DNA from: Sphingobacterium sp. CZ-UAM
GTDB taxonomy: Bacteria > Bacteroidota > Bacteroidia > Sphingobacteriales > Sphingobacteriaceae
Assembly (NCBI RefSeq): GCF_002000245.1
Contig: NZ_MTCM01000010.1
Coordinates: 62,001-126,000 of the forward strand
Direction: 5' to 3'
DNA: 64,000 nucleotides
A model generated the notes under the pieces. It was not told where the DNA came from. It was given only the letters and a program-made list of their open reading frames with translations, and did no database searches. Made by a program: the position numbers and the translations under genes. Within the stretch, counting starts at the first letter, position 1; each line of letters begins with the position of its first letter. Shown in pieces: positions 43,805 through 54,149 of this stretch.

Positions 43805-44161
43805 AACAATTCAATTGTGTTCGTTATCGTGATGATGTCGTTCACATTTGATGATGCAAATATACGGACTATTCTTATTTCTGCAAATAAAAATGTGCTG
43901 TAAAGTGCATTGAGCTTGATTTTCAAAGAAATAATTTTTGTTTTGTCCTAAAATTAACTTTAACCATGCTGCCTTTTTGTACTGCTATTGGTCTGATCAA
44001 GCTCATCGGAGCCTTTATCAGGCTTTCTTTACAGCCAATATTGCATCGCTTAATGAAATTTTTTCAATTAATATGTGTTAAAAAATCAGAATAAAGTTCA
44101 TTTCTTATTAACTTATCCTTATTTTCGAGCCGTATTATAATACTTTTACAGTTATCATTTT
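43805..44161. other. 357-bp intergenic region before the GT117 gene
   Basis: The left part holds the tRNA-Gln promoter. The right part (43890-44161) is AT-rich with no clear TAnnTTTG box for the rightward gene, no ORF and no RNA gene that I can recognise. Confidence 0.5.
43857..43887 (-). promoter_or_regulatory. Promoter of tRNA-Gln copy 2
   Basis: Minus-strand TTTG (43884-43887), 19-nt spacer, TATATTTG (43857-43864), a full consensus match. Start is predicted near 43850. Confidence 0.8.
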
Positions 44162-47100
44162 ATGAACTATACTAAAATCAACAATCTTTTAGGATGGATA
44201 TGTGCGCTCATTGCAACAGTAGCATATGTCATGACTGCCGAACGATCGACGAGTTGGTGGGATTGTGGTGAGTTTATTGCCTCAGCCTTCAAACTTCAAA
44301 TTGTGCACCAGCCGGGAGCACCATTATTCTTAATGATTCAGAACATTTTCTCCAATCTTGCCGGAGGTGATGTCACTCGGATCGCTTTTTGGATGAATGT
44401 GGGATCTGCTGTATGTAGTGGTCTGACAATCTTATTTTTGTTCTGGACGATCACAGCGCTAGCAAAGAAGGTCGTTGCAAAAGGAGTCGGCGAGTCCTAT
44501 ACTTCAGCAGACTTGATCAAAATATTTGGCTCGGGTGCTGTTGGTGCGTTGGCTTATGCCTTCACGGATACATTTTGGTTTTCCGCTGTTGAATCTGAAG
44601 TATATGCCATGTCTTCGCTCTGTACGGCTGTTGTATTTTGGGGGATATTAAAATGGGAAAATCACGCCGATGAGGCCGGCTCTGACCGCTGGTTGATCTT
44701 TATCGCTTATGTGATGGGGCTTTCAATTGGGGTTCACTTATTGAACTTACTTGTTATTCCGGCTATTGCCCTGGTGATTTATTTTAAACGTTCAAAAACG
44801 GTGACTTCTTCGGGCGCTACCAAAGCATTTTTGATTGGTGTGGTTGTGCTGGCCCTGATCTTATGGGGGATCATTCAGTATACCGTCAAGGCGGCAGCTT
44901 ATTTTGATTTATTCTTTGTGAATAGTTTAGGTATGGGCTTCGGGACCGGATTTAATCTTTTCTTGATCTTAGTGGTTGCTCTTTTTGTATATGGTATCTG
45001 GTATTCGATCAAAAAAGCAAAACCGATGTTGAACCTGATCCTGATCAGTACCGCATTTATCATCTTCGGTTATAGCTCCTTCGCGATGATCATGGTACGC
45101 GCGAAAGCGAATCCTACCTTAAATAATAGTGATCCGGATAATGCCTTTTCTTTTGTCAGTTATTTGGGCCGTGAGCAATACGCGAGCGAACCGCTTTTAA
45201 ATGGGCCTACATTTGATGCACAGGTTGTAGATGCTGCGCCTACCTATACTTATCGAAAAGACAAGGATAGATATACGAAAGTAGAAAACGGAATGGATTA
45301 TAAATACGATAAGACGATGTTCTTCCCGCGTGTTTATAGCTCCCGTGACCAAGGACATATCGATTATTACCGCGATTACCTAAAGCTTCCGGAGGGGCAG
45401 TCCCCAACATTTGGGGATAACCTGAAATTTTTCTTCAGTTATCAGATCGGGCACATGTATGGCCGTTATTTCTTGTGGAACTTTGCCGGTCGTCAAAACG
45501 ACCAACAGGGGCAGGGCTCCTTCACAGAGGGGAACTGGATTTCAGGGGCTAAACCTGTTGACCAGATGCATGTAGGTGGACAGAACGCCATCCCTGATTC
45601 ATTAAAAACGGATCCTTCAAATAATAAATACTATTTCTTGCCTTTGATTATTGGTTTGATCGGTGCATTCTGGCATTTTGGTAAAAGACAGCGTGATGCC
45701 GGAATTGTCGGATTATTATTCTTCTTCACTGGTCTAGCAATTGTATTATACTTAAATCAAAGTCCATTACAGCCCCGTGAGCGTGATTATGCCTACGCAG
45801 GTTCGTTCTACGCCTTTGCGATATGGATCGGCTTGGGCGTATTCGCTATTGCGGATTACCTGAGCAAAAAGGTTGATGGAAAGATGGCGGCCGGTATTGC
45901 TACGGGAGCTTGTTTGTTAGGTGCCCCCGTATTGCTCGGATTTCAAAACTGGGATGATCACGACCGCTCGGAGAAAACAACAGCACGTGATTTAGCGAAA
46001 AACTACCTGGCTTCCTGTGCGCCAAATGCGATTTTATTTACCTATGGTGATAACGATACCTACCCATTGTGGTATGTACAAGAAGTTGAAAACTATCGTC
46101 CTGATGTACGGGTAGTCAACCTGAGTCTTTTAAGCTCTGACTGGTATATGCGCCAGATGAAGCAAAAGGTCAATCAGGCCGATGGCTTGCCAATCAATAT
46201 TGATGACGAAAAATTCAAAAAAGGTGTTCGTGAAGTACTTTATTATCAAGATATGAAGGTGCCAGGACACGTGGATCTAGATCTGGTGATGCAGATCTTA
46301 TTGTCTGATGACCAGAAAAATAAACTGGAATTGCGTGGTGGTAAATTTGAAAACTTCTTACCGACCAAAAACTTTAGCCTTCCGGTGAACAAGGAAGCTG
46401 TGCTAAAAAACAATGTTGTTCCAAAAGCATGGCAGGAATCCATCGTCGATACCATGACTTGGACCTATAACCGGAACTATGTATCCAGAGCGGAATTGTC
46501 GATCCTAAATGTGTTATTGAACAATAACTGGAAACGTCCGATTTATTTTGCGGCGACTGTTCCGAATGACAACTACCTTGGATTGGATAAATACCTGGTG
46601 CAAGAAGGTTTTGCGCTGCGCTTAATGCCTATTGCGGCACCTGCGGGAGCTGAGGGTACTTTAGTGGATACACAGTCAGCCTTTAAAGATATTACCACAA
46701 AGTATCAATGGGGTAATATGGCGAATGCTTCTTATTTGGACCCTGAATCCTACCGCATGATCACCATGATCACCAATACCGTGATGGGGGGAACGGCAAC
46801 ACAATTAATGATGGAAGGTCATAAGGATGAAGCCCGTAAAGTGGCTGTTGAAACGTACGAGAAGATGCCAAAACGTGTGTACCTGATGCGTGACGTATTA
46901 GGCTATATTCCGATCATCAATGTATTATATGAAACCGGTGAAAATAAACGTGCAAATGAGATTGTCAGTCGCAACCTGAAATTTATGACACAAAATATGC
47001 GTTGGTACCAGGATATTGCACAAACGAAAGCGGAACTTGAATATTCCAATATCGGAACTGCCCTACGTGCTTTGGGTGCATATAAGAGTATTTTAGCTTC

Positions 47101-47176
47101 GACTTCCGAGAAACAATTGCTGCAACAGGTAACTGAACTCGAAAAATCGTATAAACAACAATATGGTGTAGAATAA
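44162..47176 (+). CDS. DUF2723 / GT117 family membrane glycosyltransferase
   Basis: A 1004-residue protein. The first 570 or so residues are a GT-C-type membrane domain with about 12 helices. It has the extracytoplasmic acidic motif SWWDCGEFIASAFKLQIVHQ-type just after TM1 (Asp/Glu as in protein O-mannosyltransferases) and QPRERDYAYAGSFYAF near 540. The C-terminal 430 residues are soluble and partly helical. GT117 proteins use a polyprenyl-linked sugar donor and are suspected of protein O-glycosylation or LPS modification. It is monocistronic with a terminator. Confidence 0.85.
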   Translation: MNYTKINNLLGWICALIATVAYVMTAERSTSWWDCGEFIASAFKLQIVHQPGAPLFLMIQNIFSNLAGGDVTRIAFWMNVGSAVCSGLTILFLFWTITALAKKVVAKGVGESYTSADLIKIFGSGAVGALAYAFTDTFWFSAVESEVYAMSSLCTAVVFWGILKWENHADEAGSDRWLIFIAYVMGLSIGVHLLNLLVIPAIALVIYFKRSKTVTSSGATKAFLIGVVVLALILWGIIQYTVKAAAYFDLFFVNSLGMGFGTGFNLFLILVVALFVYGIWYSIKKAKPMLNLILISTAFIIFGYSSFAMIMVRAKANPTLNNSDPDNAFSFVSYLGREQYASEPLLNGPTFDAQVVDAAPTYTYRKDKDRYTKVENGMDYKYDKTMFFPRVYSSRDQGHIDYYRDYLKLPEGQSPTFGDNLKFFFSYQIGHMYGRYFLWNFAGRQNDQQGQGSFTEGNWISGAKPVDQMHVGGQNAIPDSLKTDPSNNKYYFLPLIIGLIGAFWHFGKRQRDAGIVGLLFFFTGLAIVLYLNQSPLQPRERDYAYAGSFYAFAIWIGLGVFAIADYLSKKVDGKMAAGIATGACLLGAPVLLGFQNWDDHDRSEKTTARDLAKNYLASCAPNAILFTYGDNDTYPLWYVQEVENYRPDVRVVNLSLLSSDWYMRQMKQKVNQADGLPINIDDEKFKKGVREVLYYQDMKVPGHVDLDLVMQILLSDDQKNKLELRGGKFENFLPTKNFSLPVNKEAVLKNNVVPKAWQESIVDTMTWTYNRNYVSRAELSILNVLLNNNWKRPIYFAATVPNDNYLGLDKYLVQEGFALRLMPIAAPAGAEGTLVDTQSAFKDITTKYQWGNMANASYLDPESYRMITMITNTVMGGTATQLMMEGHKDEARKVAVETYEKMPKRVYLMRDVLGYIPIINVLYETGENKRANEIVSRNLKFMTQNMRWYQDIAQTKAELEYSNIGTALRALGAYKSILASTSEKQLLQQVTELEKSYKQQYGVE

Positions 47177-47203
47177 TCAGTCAACCAGTATTTCAAGTAT
47201 AAG

Positions 47204-47278
47204 GAGCTGCCCAGGGCTGCACCTATTCAAAAAAAATAATCTTTTGAATAGGATGTCGCTGAGGGCAGCTCTTTTTTT
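47204..47278 (+). terminator. Terminator of the GT117 gene
   Basis: Outer arms GAGCTGCCC (47204-47212) and GGGCAGCTC (47263-47271), with an inner stem CCTATTCAAAA/TTTTGAATAGG, followed by T7. Confidence 0.88.
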
Positions 47279-47322
47279 GATTATTTTTTCTTAGCTTAAC
47301 GGCATAAAACCAACCTGATATT

Positions 47323-48714
47323 ATGATGAAACGTCAACTGAAATTGTGGGATGCGATTATGCTGGTCATGGGCTCGATGATCGGAAGTGGGATCTTTATT
47401 GTGTCGAGCGATATGATGCGGCAATTGGGCTCAGGATACTGGCTGGCAATCGTATGGTTGTTGACAGCCATTGCCACGGTAGCAGCTGCAATTTGTTATG
47501 GTGAGCTATCTTCCATGTATCCTAAGGCTGGTGGACAATATACCTATCTCACTGAAGTGTTCGGCAAGCCTGTAGGCTTTTTATATGGTTGGAGTTTATT
47601 TACCGTTATTCAGACCGGTACGATCGCGGCTGTCGCGGTTGCCTTTGGTAAGTTTACAGCCTATCTAATTCCGCAATTGAATGATGCGGCACCGATATTT
47701 CAACGCGGAGACTTTAAGATTACCTGGATACAGATACTCGCTATGGGGGTGATCCTCCTGCTGACCTATATCAATACCCGCGGCATCAAGAGCGGCAAGT
47801 CGGTACAGTCTTTTTTTACCTCTGCAAAGATTATCGCTTTGGTTTTATTGATCATAGGTGGGTTGTTTCTGATTAAAGAAAACCATTTCTCCGAAAATAT
47901 GGCCTACAGCTGGGATGCTTTTCAGAACTTGAAAGGCGAGGGCTGGATGGGGATTTCAGGTGGCGCTTTAATGGGAGCACTGGCAGCAGCCATGGTAGGC
48001 TCGGTCTTTAGTAGTGTGGCCTGGGAAAACGTGACCTTCGTGTCAGGCGAGATTGTGAATCCACAGCGTAATGTGGTGCGTGCGCTCGTGATCGGAACCA
48101 GCCTTGTTATGCTGCTATACATCTGTTGTAACTATATCTATCTTTCTGCTTTGAGCCGCGAAGAAATCGCTTTTGCGACAAATGACCGGGTGGCTATCGC
48201 AGCAGCCGAAAAGATGTTGGGGCATACTGGTACGATTGCAATGGCTATCTTGGTTATGATATCGACATTTGGCTGTGTCAATGGTCTCGCGCTGTCTGGA
48301 GCACGGGTTTTTCAAACGATGGCCAAAGACGGTCTGTTCTTAAAACAGGCTATCCCGAATAACAAATATGATGTGCCTGCCCGATCACTATGGTTACAGG
48401 GTATTTGGGCTTCCTTACTCTGTTTGAGCGGTCAGTATGGCAATTTACTGGATATGATCTCTTTCGTTATTGTCATCTTTTATATGATCACGGTATTGGG
48501 AGTTATTATTCAACGTGTCCGACGGCCGGAAATAGAACGCTCCTATAAAACGTTTTTATTCCCAATCACACCTATTATCTACCTGCTGATAGGTACTGTA
48601 TTTTGTGTCCTGTTGATCATTTATAAGCCGCAGTATACCTGGCCCGGTTTTATACTGGTATTGATCGGAGTGCCGGTGTATTTTTTTGCACGTGGCAATC
48701 AGAAGAATGATTGA
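47323..48714 (+). CDS. APC family amino acid permease
   Basis: A 463-residue, 12-helix transporter. The APC signature is in TM1 (MGSMIGSGIFIVSSDM), with GGQYTYLTEVFGKPVGFLYGW in TM3. It imports or exchanges amino acids across the inner membrane, but the substrate cannot be read. ATG at 47323 or the next ATG 3 nt later would serve as start. It stands alone. Confidence 0.88.
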   Translation: MMKRQLKLWDAIMLVMGSMIGSGIFIVSSDMMRQLGSGYWLAIVWLLTAIATVAAAICYGELSSMYPKAGGQYTYLTEVFGKPVGFLYGWSLFTVIQTGTIAAVAVAFGKFTAYLIPQLNDAAPIFQRGDFKITWIQILAMGVILLLTYINTRGIKSGKSVQSFFTSAKIIALVLLIIGGLFLIKENHFSENMAYSWDAFQNLKGEGWMGISGGALMGALAAAMVGSVFSSVAWENVTFVSGEIVNPQRNVVRALVIGTSLVMLLYICCNYIYLSALSREEIAFATNDRVAIAAAEKMLGHTGTIAMAILVMISTFGCVNGLALSGARVFQTMAKDGLFLKQAIPNNKYDVPARSLWLQGIWASLLCLSGQYGNLLDMISFVIVIFYMITVLGVIIQRVRRPEIERSYKTFLFPITPIIYLLIGTVFCVLLIIYKPQYTWPGFILVLIGVPVYFFARGNQKND

Positions 48715-49067
48715 GGTAGGTGGATGGTTGCGTCGATTTGAGGCCGGGATCAATTGTAATATCTCGTTGTTTCATGATACAAAGCGATGGGTAAATAAAA
48801 TGGATATGCTGTCGGTCTGGCTTTTACGGTTGCTGATTGCATAGCTTTTGTTTTTACGTAGGAGAACAAAAAAAAGTGAATAGGTCCTAAGCGAATGGGA
48901 GTACATTCTCGCTGAAAGGACGCTTCTGAAGCCGTTGAATTACTTTAATGACCAGTCGTTCTAGCCTGTATCGATCTGTCTATAGAGAACTGATTTATTG
49001 AAATTAATTGGCATACGAGCCGTAGTTTTTGTCAAAAAAAGTGTAGCTTTGCTCAAACATTCCCATA
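48715..49067. other. 353-bp intergenic region before pyrR
   Basis: A TAGCTTTG -7 element lies at 49044-49051, about 17 nt before pyrR. No PyrR-binding attenuator, terminator or small gene is recognisable. Confidence 0.45.
49044..49051 (+). promoter_or_regulatory. Putative -7 element for pyrR
   Basis: TAGCTTTG fits TAnnTTTG. It would give a very short leader before the ATG at 49068. A TTTG at -33 is not at the usual spacing. Confidence 0.4.
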
Positions 49068-49631
49068 ATGAAACAGTCGATTTTATTAGACGGACCAAAA
49101 TTTCAAATCACCATTCAAAGACTATGTCGTCAATTGATTGAGAATCACGGTGATTTTTCAAATGCTGTCGTCATAGGTATTCAACCAAGAGGAACTTTCT
49201 TAGCTAAACGTATTGTCAAAGAACTTGAACGCATGATCGAAAAACCGATCCTGGTCGGTGATTTGGATATTACATTTTACCGCGATGATTTCCGTACAAA
49301 AGGTAATGCTGGTCCGTTGTTAGCAAATAGCACAAATATCAATTTTATTGTAGAAGGTAAAGATGTCATTTTTATTGATGATGTCTTGTGGACGGGACGA
49401 ACTATTCGGGCAGCGATGGATGCTGTACAGGCATTTGGAAGGGCAAGAAGAATTGAGCTGCTTGTTTTGGTCGATCGTCGATTCTCCAGACAGATTCCGA
49501 TTCAACCCGATTATATTGGCATACAGGTCGATTCTATAGATTCTCAAAAGGTGATTGTGAACTGGAAAGAATCTGACGATCAGGATAGCATTATCCTGGT
49601 AACGGAGAAGAAAACGCCAGTTAATGATTAA
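49068..49631 (+). CDS. pyrR: PyrR: pyr operon regulator / uracil phosphoribosyltransferase
   Basis: A 187-residue phosphoribosyltransferase-fold protein. The PRPP loop is VIFIDDVLWTGRTIRAAMDA (about 100-119), and VIGIQPRGTFLAKRI is the other PyrR hallmark. In Firmicutes, PyrR binds pyr mRNA and also converts uracil to UMP. It lies just upstream of pyrB, 142 nt away, with no attenuator visible in the gap. Confidence 0.93.
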   Translation: MKQSILLDGPKFQITIQRLCRQLIENHGDFSNAVVIGIQPRGTFLAKRIVKELERMIEKPILVGDLDITFYRDDFRTKGNAGPLLANSTNINFIVEGKDVIFIDDVLWTGRTIRAAMDAVQAFGRARRIELLVLVDRRFSRQIPIQPDYIGIQVDSIDSQKVIVNWKESDDQDSIILVTEKKTPVND

Positions 49632-49773
49632 GACCAGGTTTGATGAAAAAGCGGAGGTGCTGATTGACCTTTGCATCGAACGAAGTGCCTGTATCGATAT
49701 ATACTGAAAAAGTTGTAAATCCATAACAGACACTAAAATAAAATGATTAGTAAATACTTGAATATACTATAAA

Positions 49774-50712
49774 ATGTCATCCGCAGTAGAACAATTAAGT
49801 ACTCGCCATTTGTTGGGAATCAAAGATCTAAATGAAAAAGATATCCAATTGATTCTGGATACAGCGAGTAATTTCAAAGAGGTATTAAATAGACCGATCA
49901 AAAAGGTCCCTTCTTTACGCGATATCACCATTGCCAATGTGTTTTTTGAAAATTCAACACGGACGCGGCTTTCTTTTGAACTTGCTGAAAAAAGACTATC
50001 TGCAGATATCGTTAATTTCGCGGCTTCATCTTCCTCCGTAAGTAAGGGCGAGACACTGATCGATACCGTCAATAATATCCTCGCGATGAAGGTCGATATG
50101 ATCGTGATGCGTCATCCTTATGCTGGAGCTGGTGTGTTTTTGAGTAAACATGTCGATGCACAGATCGTCAATGCCGGTGATGGTGCACATGAGCATCCTA
50201 CACAGGCCTTGTTGGATTCGTTTTCCATCCGTGAGCGCTTTGGTGATGTTGCAGGACGTAAAGTAGCCATTGTAGGTGATATAACACACTCCCGGGTTGC
50301 ACTATCCAATATTCTGTGTCTTCAAAAACAGGGAGCAGAGGTCATGGTCTGTGGGCCAACGACCCTTATTCCAAAACATATTACTTCCTTAGGGGTAAAG
50401 GTGGAGCATGACCTGAGAAAAGCATTGAATTGGTGTGATGTGGCAAATATGTTACGTATCCAACTGGAACGCCAGGACATTGCTTATTTCCCTTCTTTAA
50501 GAGAATACTCCATGTTATATGGTTTAAATAAGGAAATCTTGGATTCTTTAGAAAAACCGATCACCATTATGCACCCTGGGCCGATCAACCGTGGTGTAGA
50601 AATCACTTCGGATGTGGCCGATAGTGAGCACTCCATTATCTTGGATCAGGTTGAAAACGGCGTTGCAGTCCGCATGGCTGTACTGTACCTCTTGGCCGGA
50701 CAACGCGGTTAA
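49774..50712 (+). CDS. pyrB: Aspartate carbamoyltransferase catalytic subunit
   Basis: A 312-residue enzyme making carbamoyl-aspartate, the second step of pyrimidine synthesis. It has the carbamoyl-phosphate motif STRTRLSFE (61-69), HEHPTQALLD and a late MHPGPINRG. No pyrI is adjacent, so it may be an unregulated trimer. A strong terminator follows. Confidence 0.95.
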   Translation: MSSAVEQLSTRHLLGIKDLNEKDIQLILDTASNFKEVLNRPIKKVPSLRDITIANVFFENSTRTRLSFELAEKRLSADIVNFAASSSSVSKGETLIDTVNNILAMKVDMIVMRHPYAGAGVFLSKHVDAQIVNAGDGAHEHPTQALLDSFSIRERFGDVAGRKVAIVGDITHSRVALSNILCLQKQGAEVMVCGPTTLIPKHITSLGVKVEHDLRKALNWCDVANMLRIQLERQDIAYFPSLREYSMLYGLNKEILDSLEKPITIMHPGPINRGVEITSDVADSEHSIILDQVENGVAVRMAVLYLLAGQRG

Positions 50713-50794
50713 TTGGCATTTCCGTAACGGAACGAATAAGGCAGTGTGATCGATACAGGATAACCGAATTACAAGGTTCTTCAATCAACAATAG

Positions 50795-50830
50795 TATGCC
50801 TGACTTTATTTTTGGTCGGGCATATTTTTT
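50795..50830 (+). terminator. Terminator of pyrB
   Basis: Arms TATGCCTGAC (50795-50804) and GTCGGGCATA (50815-50824, one G-U pair), followed by T6. Confidence 0.88.
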
Positions 50831-51064
50831 GTGCAAAATTTCCGTTATAATACAGGGTTATACACAGATGTTAATAACTTTTGTGTAAAATAGCTCAATT
50901 AAAGTATAATTTAGTAAAATGAATAAAACTATCTTCCAACAGGGAGGGTATTTGAATTGATTTTCAATAAATTTTGACTTGTTTTAAAATAGTCAATCAG
51001 CGAAAAGAAGTCAATGGATTTGTGGTTCAAGGCAAATTTACCTCGGTTTGAAGGGAGATTCATT

Positions 51065-51072
51065 TACATTTG
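51065..51072 (+). promoter_or_regulatory. Putative -7 element of the TPR/ExbBD operon
   Basis: TACATTTG fits TAnnTTTG and would place the start near 51079, about 26 nt before the ATG. No TTTG is found at the ideal -33 spacing. Confidence 0.45.
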
Positions 51073-51104
51073 CAGATAAATAACATATTAAGGTTTCACA
51101 TATT

Positions 51105-54100
51105 ATGTATAAGAAGATTTACCAGGTGGGAGTTGCACTAACCGTTATGGCGACGCCGGCATTAGCGCAACAGACAGAATGGCAACAAATCAACAAGGCT
51201 TACAAAACTGGAATGGAATTGTATGAGCGCGGAAAATTCGGTTCCGCGTCAGCACAATTTGATCGCGTTGAAGCCTTGCGAACAAAATCCAACCTACAAT
51301 TGGACGAGACGGAAGAGCTATCTTTATTAAAGGAAAATGTGCGGTATTACCAAGCTGTCTGTGCCTTGGAATTGGGCGAGTCGGATGCCGAGAATCGTTT
51401 TCTTAAATATATTAAAGATTTCCCCGTCAGCGCTAATTCTAAAGCTGCTTATTTTCAGATCGGTAAATCATATTACGCCAAAAAGGATTATGTAAAGGCG
51501 ATCGAATGGTTCACAAAGATCGACAGTAAAAACCTTGCAGGTAAAGAGAATGTGGAATATCGCTTTAAATTGGGTTATGCTTCTTTTATGACGAAAGATT
51601 ATAAGACGGCAAAACCATTGTTTGAAGGATTAAAAGATCAGAAAACTGAATTTCAGGAAGCGTCCATCTACTATTATGCTTACTTATGTTATTTAGATGC
51701 GGAATATAAAACTGCATTAAATGAATTTGAGCGTTTAAATGGCTCAAAACAATTTGAAAATAGCTATCCTTACTATATTACGGCCCTGTATTTCCTGGAT
51801 AAACGTTACGATGATGTATTGGACTATGCATTGCCAATCTTATCGCGCACCAAGCAGGAAAACGAGACCGAGATGTTCCGTATTATCGCGGCAACCTACT
51901 TTATCAAAGGTGATCTAAAAACATCAAAAGATTACTACGATAAGTTCCAGGCACAGGACCAGGGCAAGACCCAAAATAACCAGGATAGCTATCAGATCGG
52001 TTATATTGCTTACAAGCTAAAGGATTACGATAAAGCGATCACGGAACTGGAAAAAATGACAGAGCCTGATGCTTACTACCAATCCGCTATGATTACCCTA
52101 GGGGATAGCTTTCTGAAAAAAGGAAATAAACAATCTGCCCGTAACGCGTTCTTCAGAGCATCAAAACTGGATTTTGATCCGGCGATGAAAGAAGAAGGTT
52201 TGTTTAACTATGCAAAGCTTTCCTATGAATTGGAGTTCCACCAAGTAGCTTTGGCTTCCACACAGGAGTATTTAAAAACCTATCCGAAATCAAAGCGTCA
52301 AGAAGAAGCAAAAACGTTGTTGGCAGAAGTCTTGTTGAGTACCAAAAATTACCGTGACGCGGTTGATATTCTGGAGTCTATTCCAACACGTGGTAAAGAA
52401 GCAAACGCCGCTTATCAAAAAGTAACCTACTACAGAGGGCTGGAGTTTTATAATGAGCGTGCTTTTGAAAATGCGATTTCTTTATTTATACGTTCGGAAC
52501 AACACCGTTATGATGAAGAAATTTATGCCCTGTCTACATACTGGAAGGCAGAAGCGATGTACGAAGTACGCAAGTACGGTGAAGCGGTAACGAATTTCAA
52601 TAAATTTTTACGCTTGCCAGGAGCAAGTAAAACAGACGTATACGGCTACGCGAATTATGCCCTGGCCTACGCCGCTTTCCGTAATGGAAACTACAATACG
52701 GCAGCGAATTACTTTGAACGTTTCTTGGCTTCAGGTGGCTCAAAAGGTTTGGAGATCAATACCCGGAATGATGCTATCGCCCGTTTGGGCGACTCTTATT
52801 TCTCGTCAAAAAACTATGGTAGAGCTTTGACGGAATATAATAAGCTGATTTCTTCAAAAGCTCCAAGTCAAGATTATGCCCTGTTTCAACGCGGTATTAT
52901 TCAAGGTCTACAAGGAGACAATAATGGTAAGATCTCAACCTTAAACGCTGTCATTGCGCAGTTCCCGAATTCAAACTATGCAGATGATATTGCTTTTGAG
53001 ATTCCATATACACGTTTCTTGATGGGCGAAAGCGATCAGGCAATTTCGGGACTTCAATCGATGGTGGAAAAATATCCACGAAGCAGTTATGTGCCTCGCG
53101 CGCTGGTAACAATTGGCTTGGTTCAATACAATCAGGACAATAATGATGCAGCTTTGGCGACATTCCAACGTGTAGTTGATCAATATGCTGCTACGGATGA
53201 AGCGAGACAAGCTATGCGTTCCATCGAGAATATTTACCTGGATAAAGGGGATGCAACCGGATATATCAAATATGCAACAGGAACCAACCTGGGGGATCTT
53301 TCCAAATCGGAACAAGATTCGCGGACATTCTCAACAGCGACAACCTTGTTCTCCCGTGGAAATTACCAAGGTGCTGTAGAAGCTGTAAATGCGTATTTCG
53401 ATAAATTCCCGAAACCAAACCAAGAAAAATATGCGCGTTTTGTACGTGCAGAAAGTAATGCGGCATTAGGTAATACAGAAGATGCATTGCATGATTATAA
53501 TATTATCTTGAATGACTGGACATCTCCATATACGGAGCGTACATTGATTTCAGTTTCTAATCTGTATTTGAAACAAAAGAAATATAATGAAGCGACGCAA
53601 CTCTTGAAGAAACTGGAGCTGACTTCTGAATATAAAGCTAACTACGGCTTCGCAATCAATAACCTGATGGTTTCCTATTATGAAATCGGTGATTATAAAG
53701 AGGCGTTAAACTATACCAACGCTGTCAAAAACTATGAGAAATCCTCGGAAGAGGAGATCGCTAATGCCTTTTTATATGCTGGTAAGTGTTATGTAAAGCA
53801 AAACAAAAAAGCGGAGGCGATGAAAGAGTTTAGCTTAGCTGCCTTGAAGAGCCGTACCGTATTTGGAGCTGAAGCAAAATATAATGTTGCGGTTATCCAG
53901 TTGGAAAACAAGCAGTATGATGCCTGTATCAAAACGGCTATGGATCTATCCGACAATTTCTCCTCTTATGAATATTGGGTAGCAAAAAGCTTTATTACAA
54001 TGGCTGATGCTTATGCAGGTAAAGGGGATACATTCCAGGCGAAAGCGACATTGGAATCAATTGTGGATAACTACGATGCGAAAGATGATATTTTGCCTGC

Positions 54101-54143
54101 CGCAAAAGAACGTCTAAATAAATTGAACAACAAAAAGAAATAG
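51105..54143 (+). CDS. Periplasmic tetratricopeptide repeat protein (1012 aa)
   Basis: A signal peptide ends near TPALA-Q (about residue 22). The rest is an array of TPR-like helical pairs. Conserved spacing is seen in YFQIGKSYYAKKDYVKAIEWF, FNYAKLSYELEFHQVAL and YANYALAYAAFRNGNYNTAANYFERFL. No lipobox is visible. Members of this size class in Bacteroidota are unassigned. As a periplasmic TPR protein next to ExbB/ExbD/TonB, it occupies the place of CpoB (YbgF) in tol-pal loci. It is the first gene of a seven-gene unit ending with folC. Confidence 0.82.
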   Translation: MYKKIYQVGVALTVMATPALAQQTEWQQINKAYKTGMELYERGKFGSASAQFDRVEALRTKSNLQLDETEELSLLKENVRYYQAVCALELGESDAENRFLKYIKDFPVSANSKAAYFQIGKSYYAKKDYVKAIEWFTKIDSKNLAGKENVEYRFKLGYASFMTKDYKTAKPLFEGLKDQKTEFQEASIYYYAYLCYLDAEYKTALNEFERLNGSKQFENSYPYYITALYFLDKRYDDVLDYALPILSRTKQENETEMFRIIAATYFIKGDLKTSKDYYDKFQAQDQGKTQNNQDSYQIGYIAYKLKDYDKAITELEKMTEPDAYYQSAMITLGDSFLKKGNKQSARNAFFRASKLDFDPAMKEEGLFNYAKLSYELEFHQVALASTQEYLKTYPKSKRQEEAKTLLAEVLLSTKNYRDAVDILESIPTRGKEANAAYQKVTYYRGLEFYNERAFENAISLFIRSEQHRYDEEIYALSTYWKAEAMYEVRKYGEAVTNFNKFLRLPGASKTDVYGYANYALAYAAFRNGNYNTAANYFERFLASGGSKGLEINTRNDAIARLGDSYFSSKNYGRALTEYNKLISSKAPSQDYALFQRGIIQGLQGDNNGKISTLNAVIAQFPNSNYADDIAFEIPYTRFLMGESDQAISGLQSMVEKYPRSSYVPRALVTIGLVQYNQDNNDAALATFQRVVDQYAATDEARQAMRSIENIYLDKGDATGYIKYATGTNLGDLSKSEQDSRTFSTATTLFSRGNYQGAVEAVNAYFDKFPKPNQEKYARFVRAESNAALGNTEDALHDYNIILNDWTSPYTERTLISVSNLYLKQKKYNEATQLLKKLELTSEYKANYGFAINNLMVSYYEIGDYKEALNYTNAVKNYEKSSEEEIANAFLYAGKCYVKQNKKAEAMKEFSLAALKSRTVFGAEAKYNVAVIQLENKQYDACIKTAMDLSDNFSSYEYWVAKSFITMADAYAGKGDTFQAKATLESIVDNYDAKDDILPAAKERLNKLNNKKK

Positions 54144-54149
54144 GATACA

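Larger units (their letters stand above)
50713..51104. other. 392-bp intergenic region between pyrB and the TPR operon
   Basis: Holds the pyrB terminator (50795-50830) and a TACATTTG element (51065-51072) before the TPR gene. The middle is AT-rich with nothing else recognised. Confidence 0.5.

Noticed and set aside
49632..49773. PyrR-controlled attenuator between pyrR and pyrB
   Set aside because: No terminator/antiterminator pair and no PyrR-binding consensus could be found in the gap.
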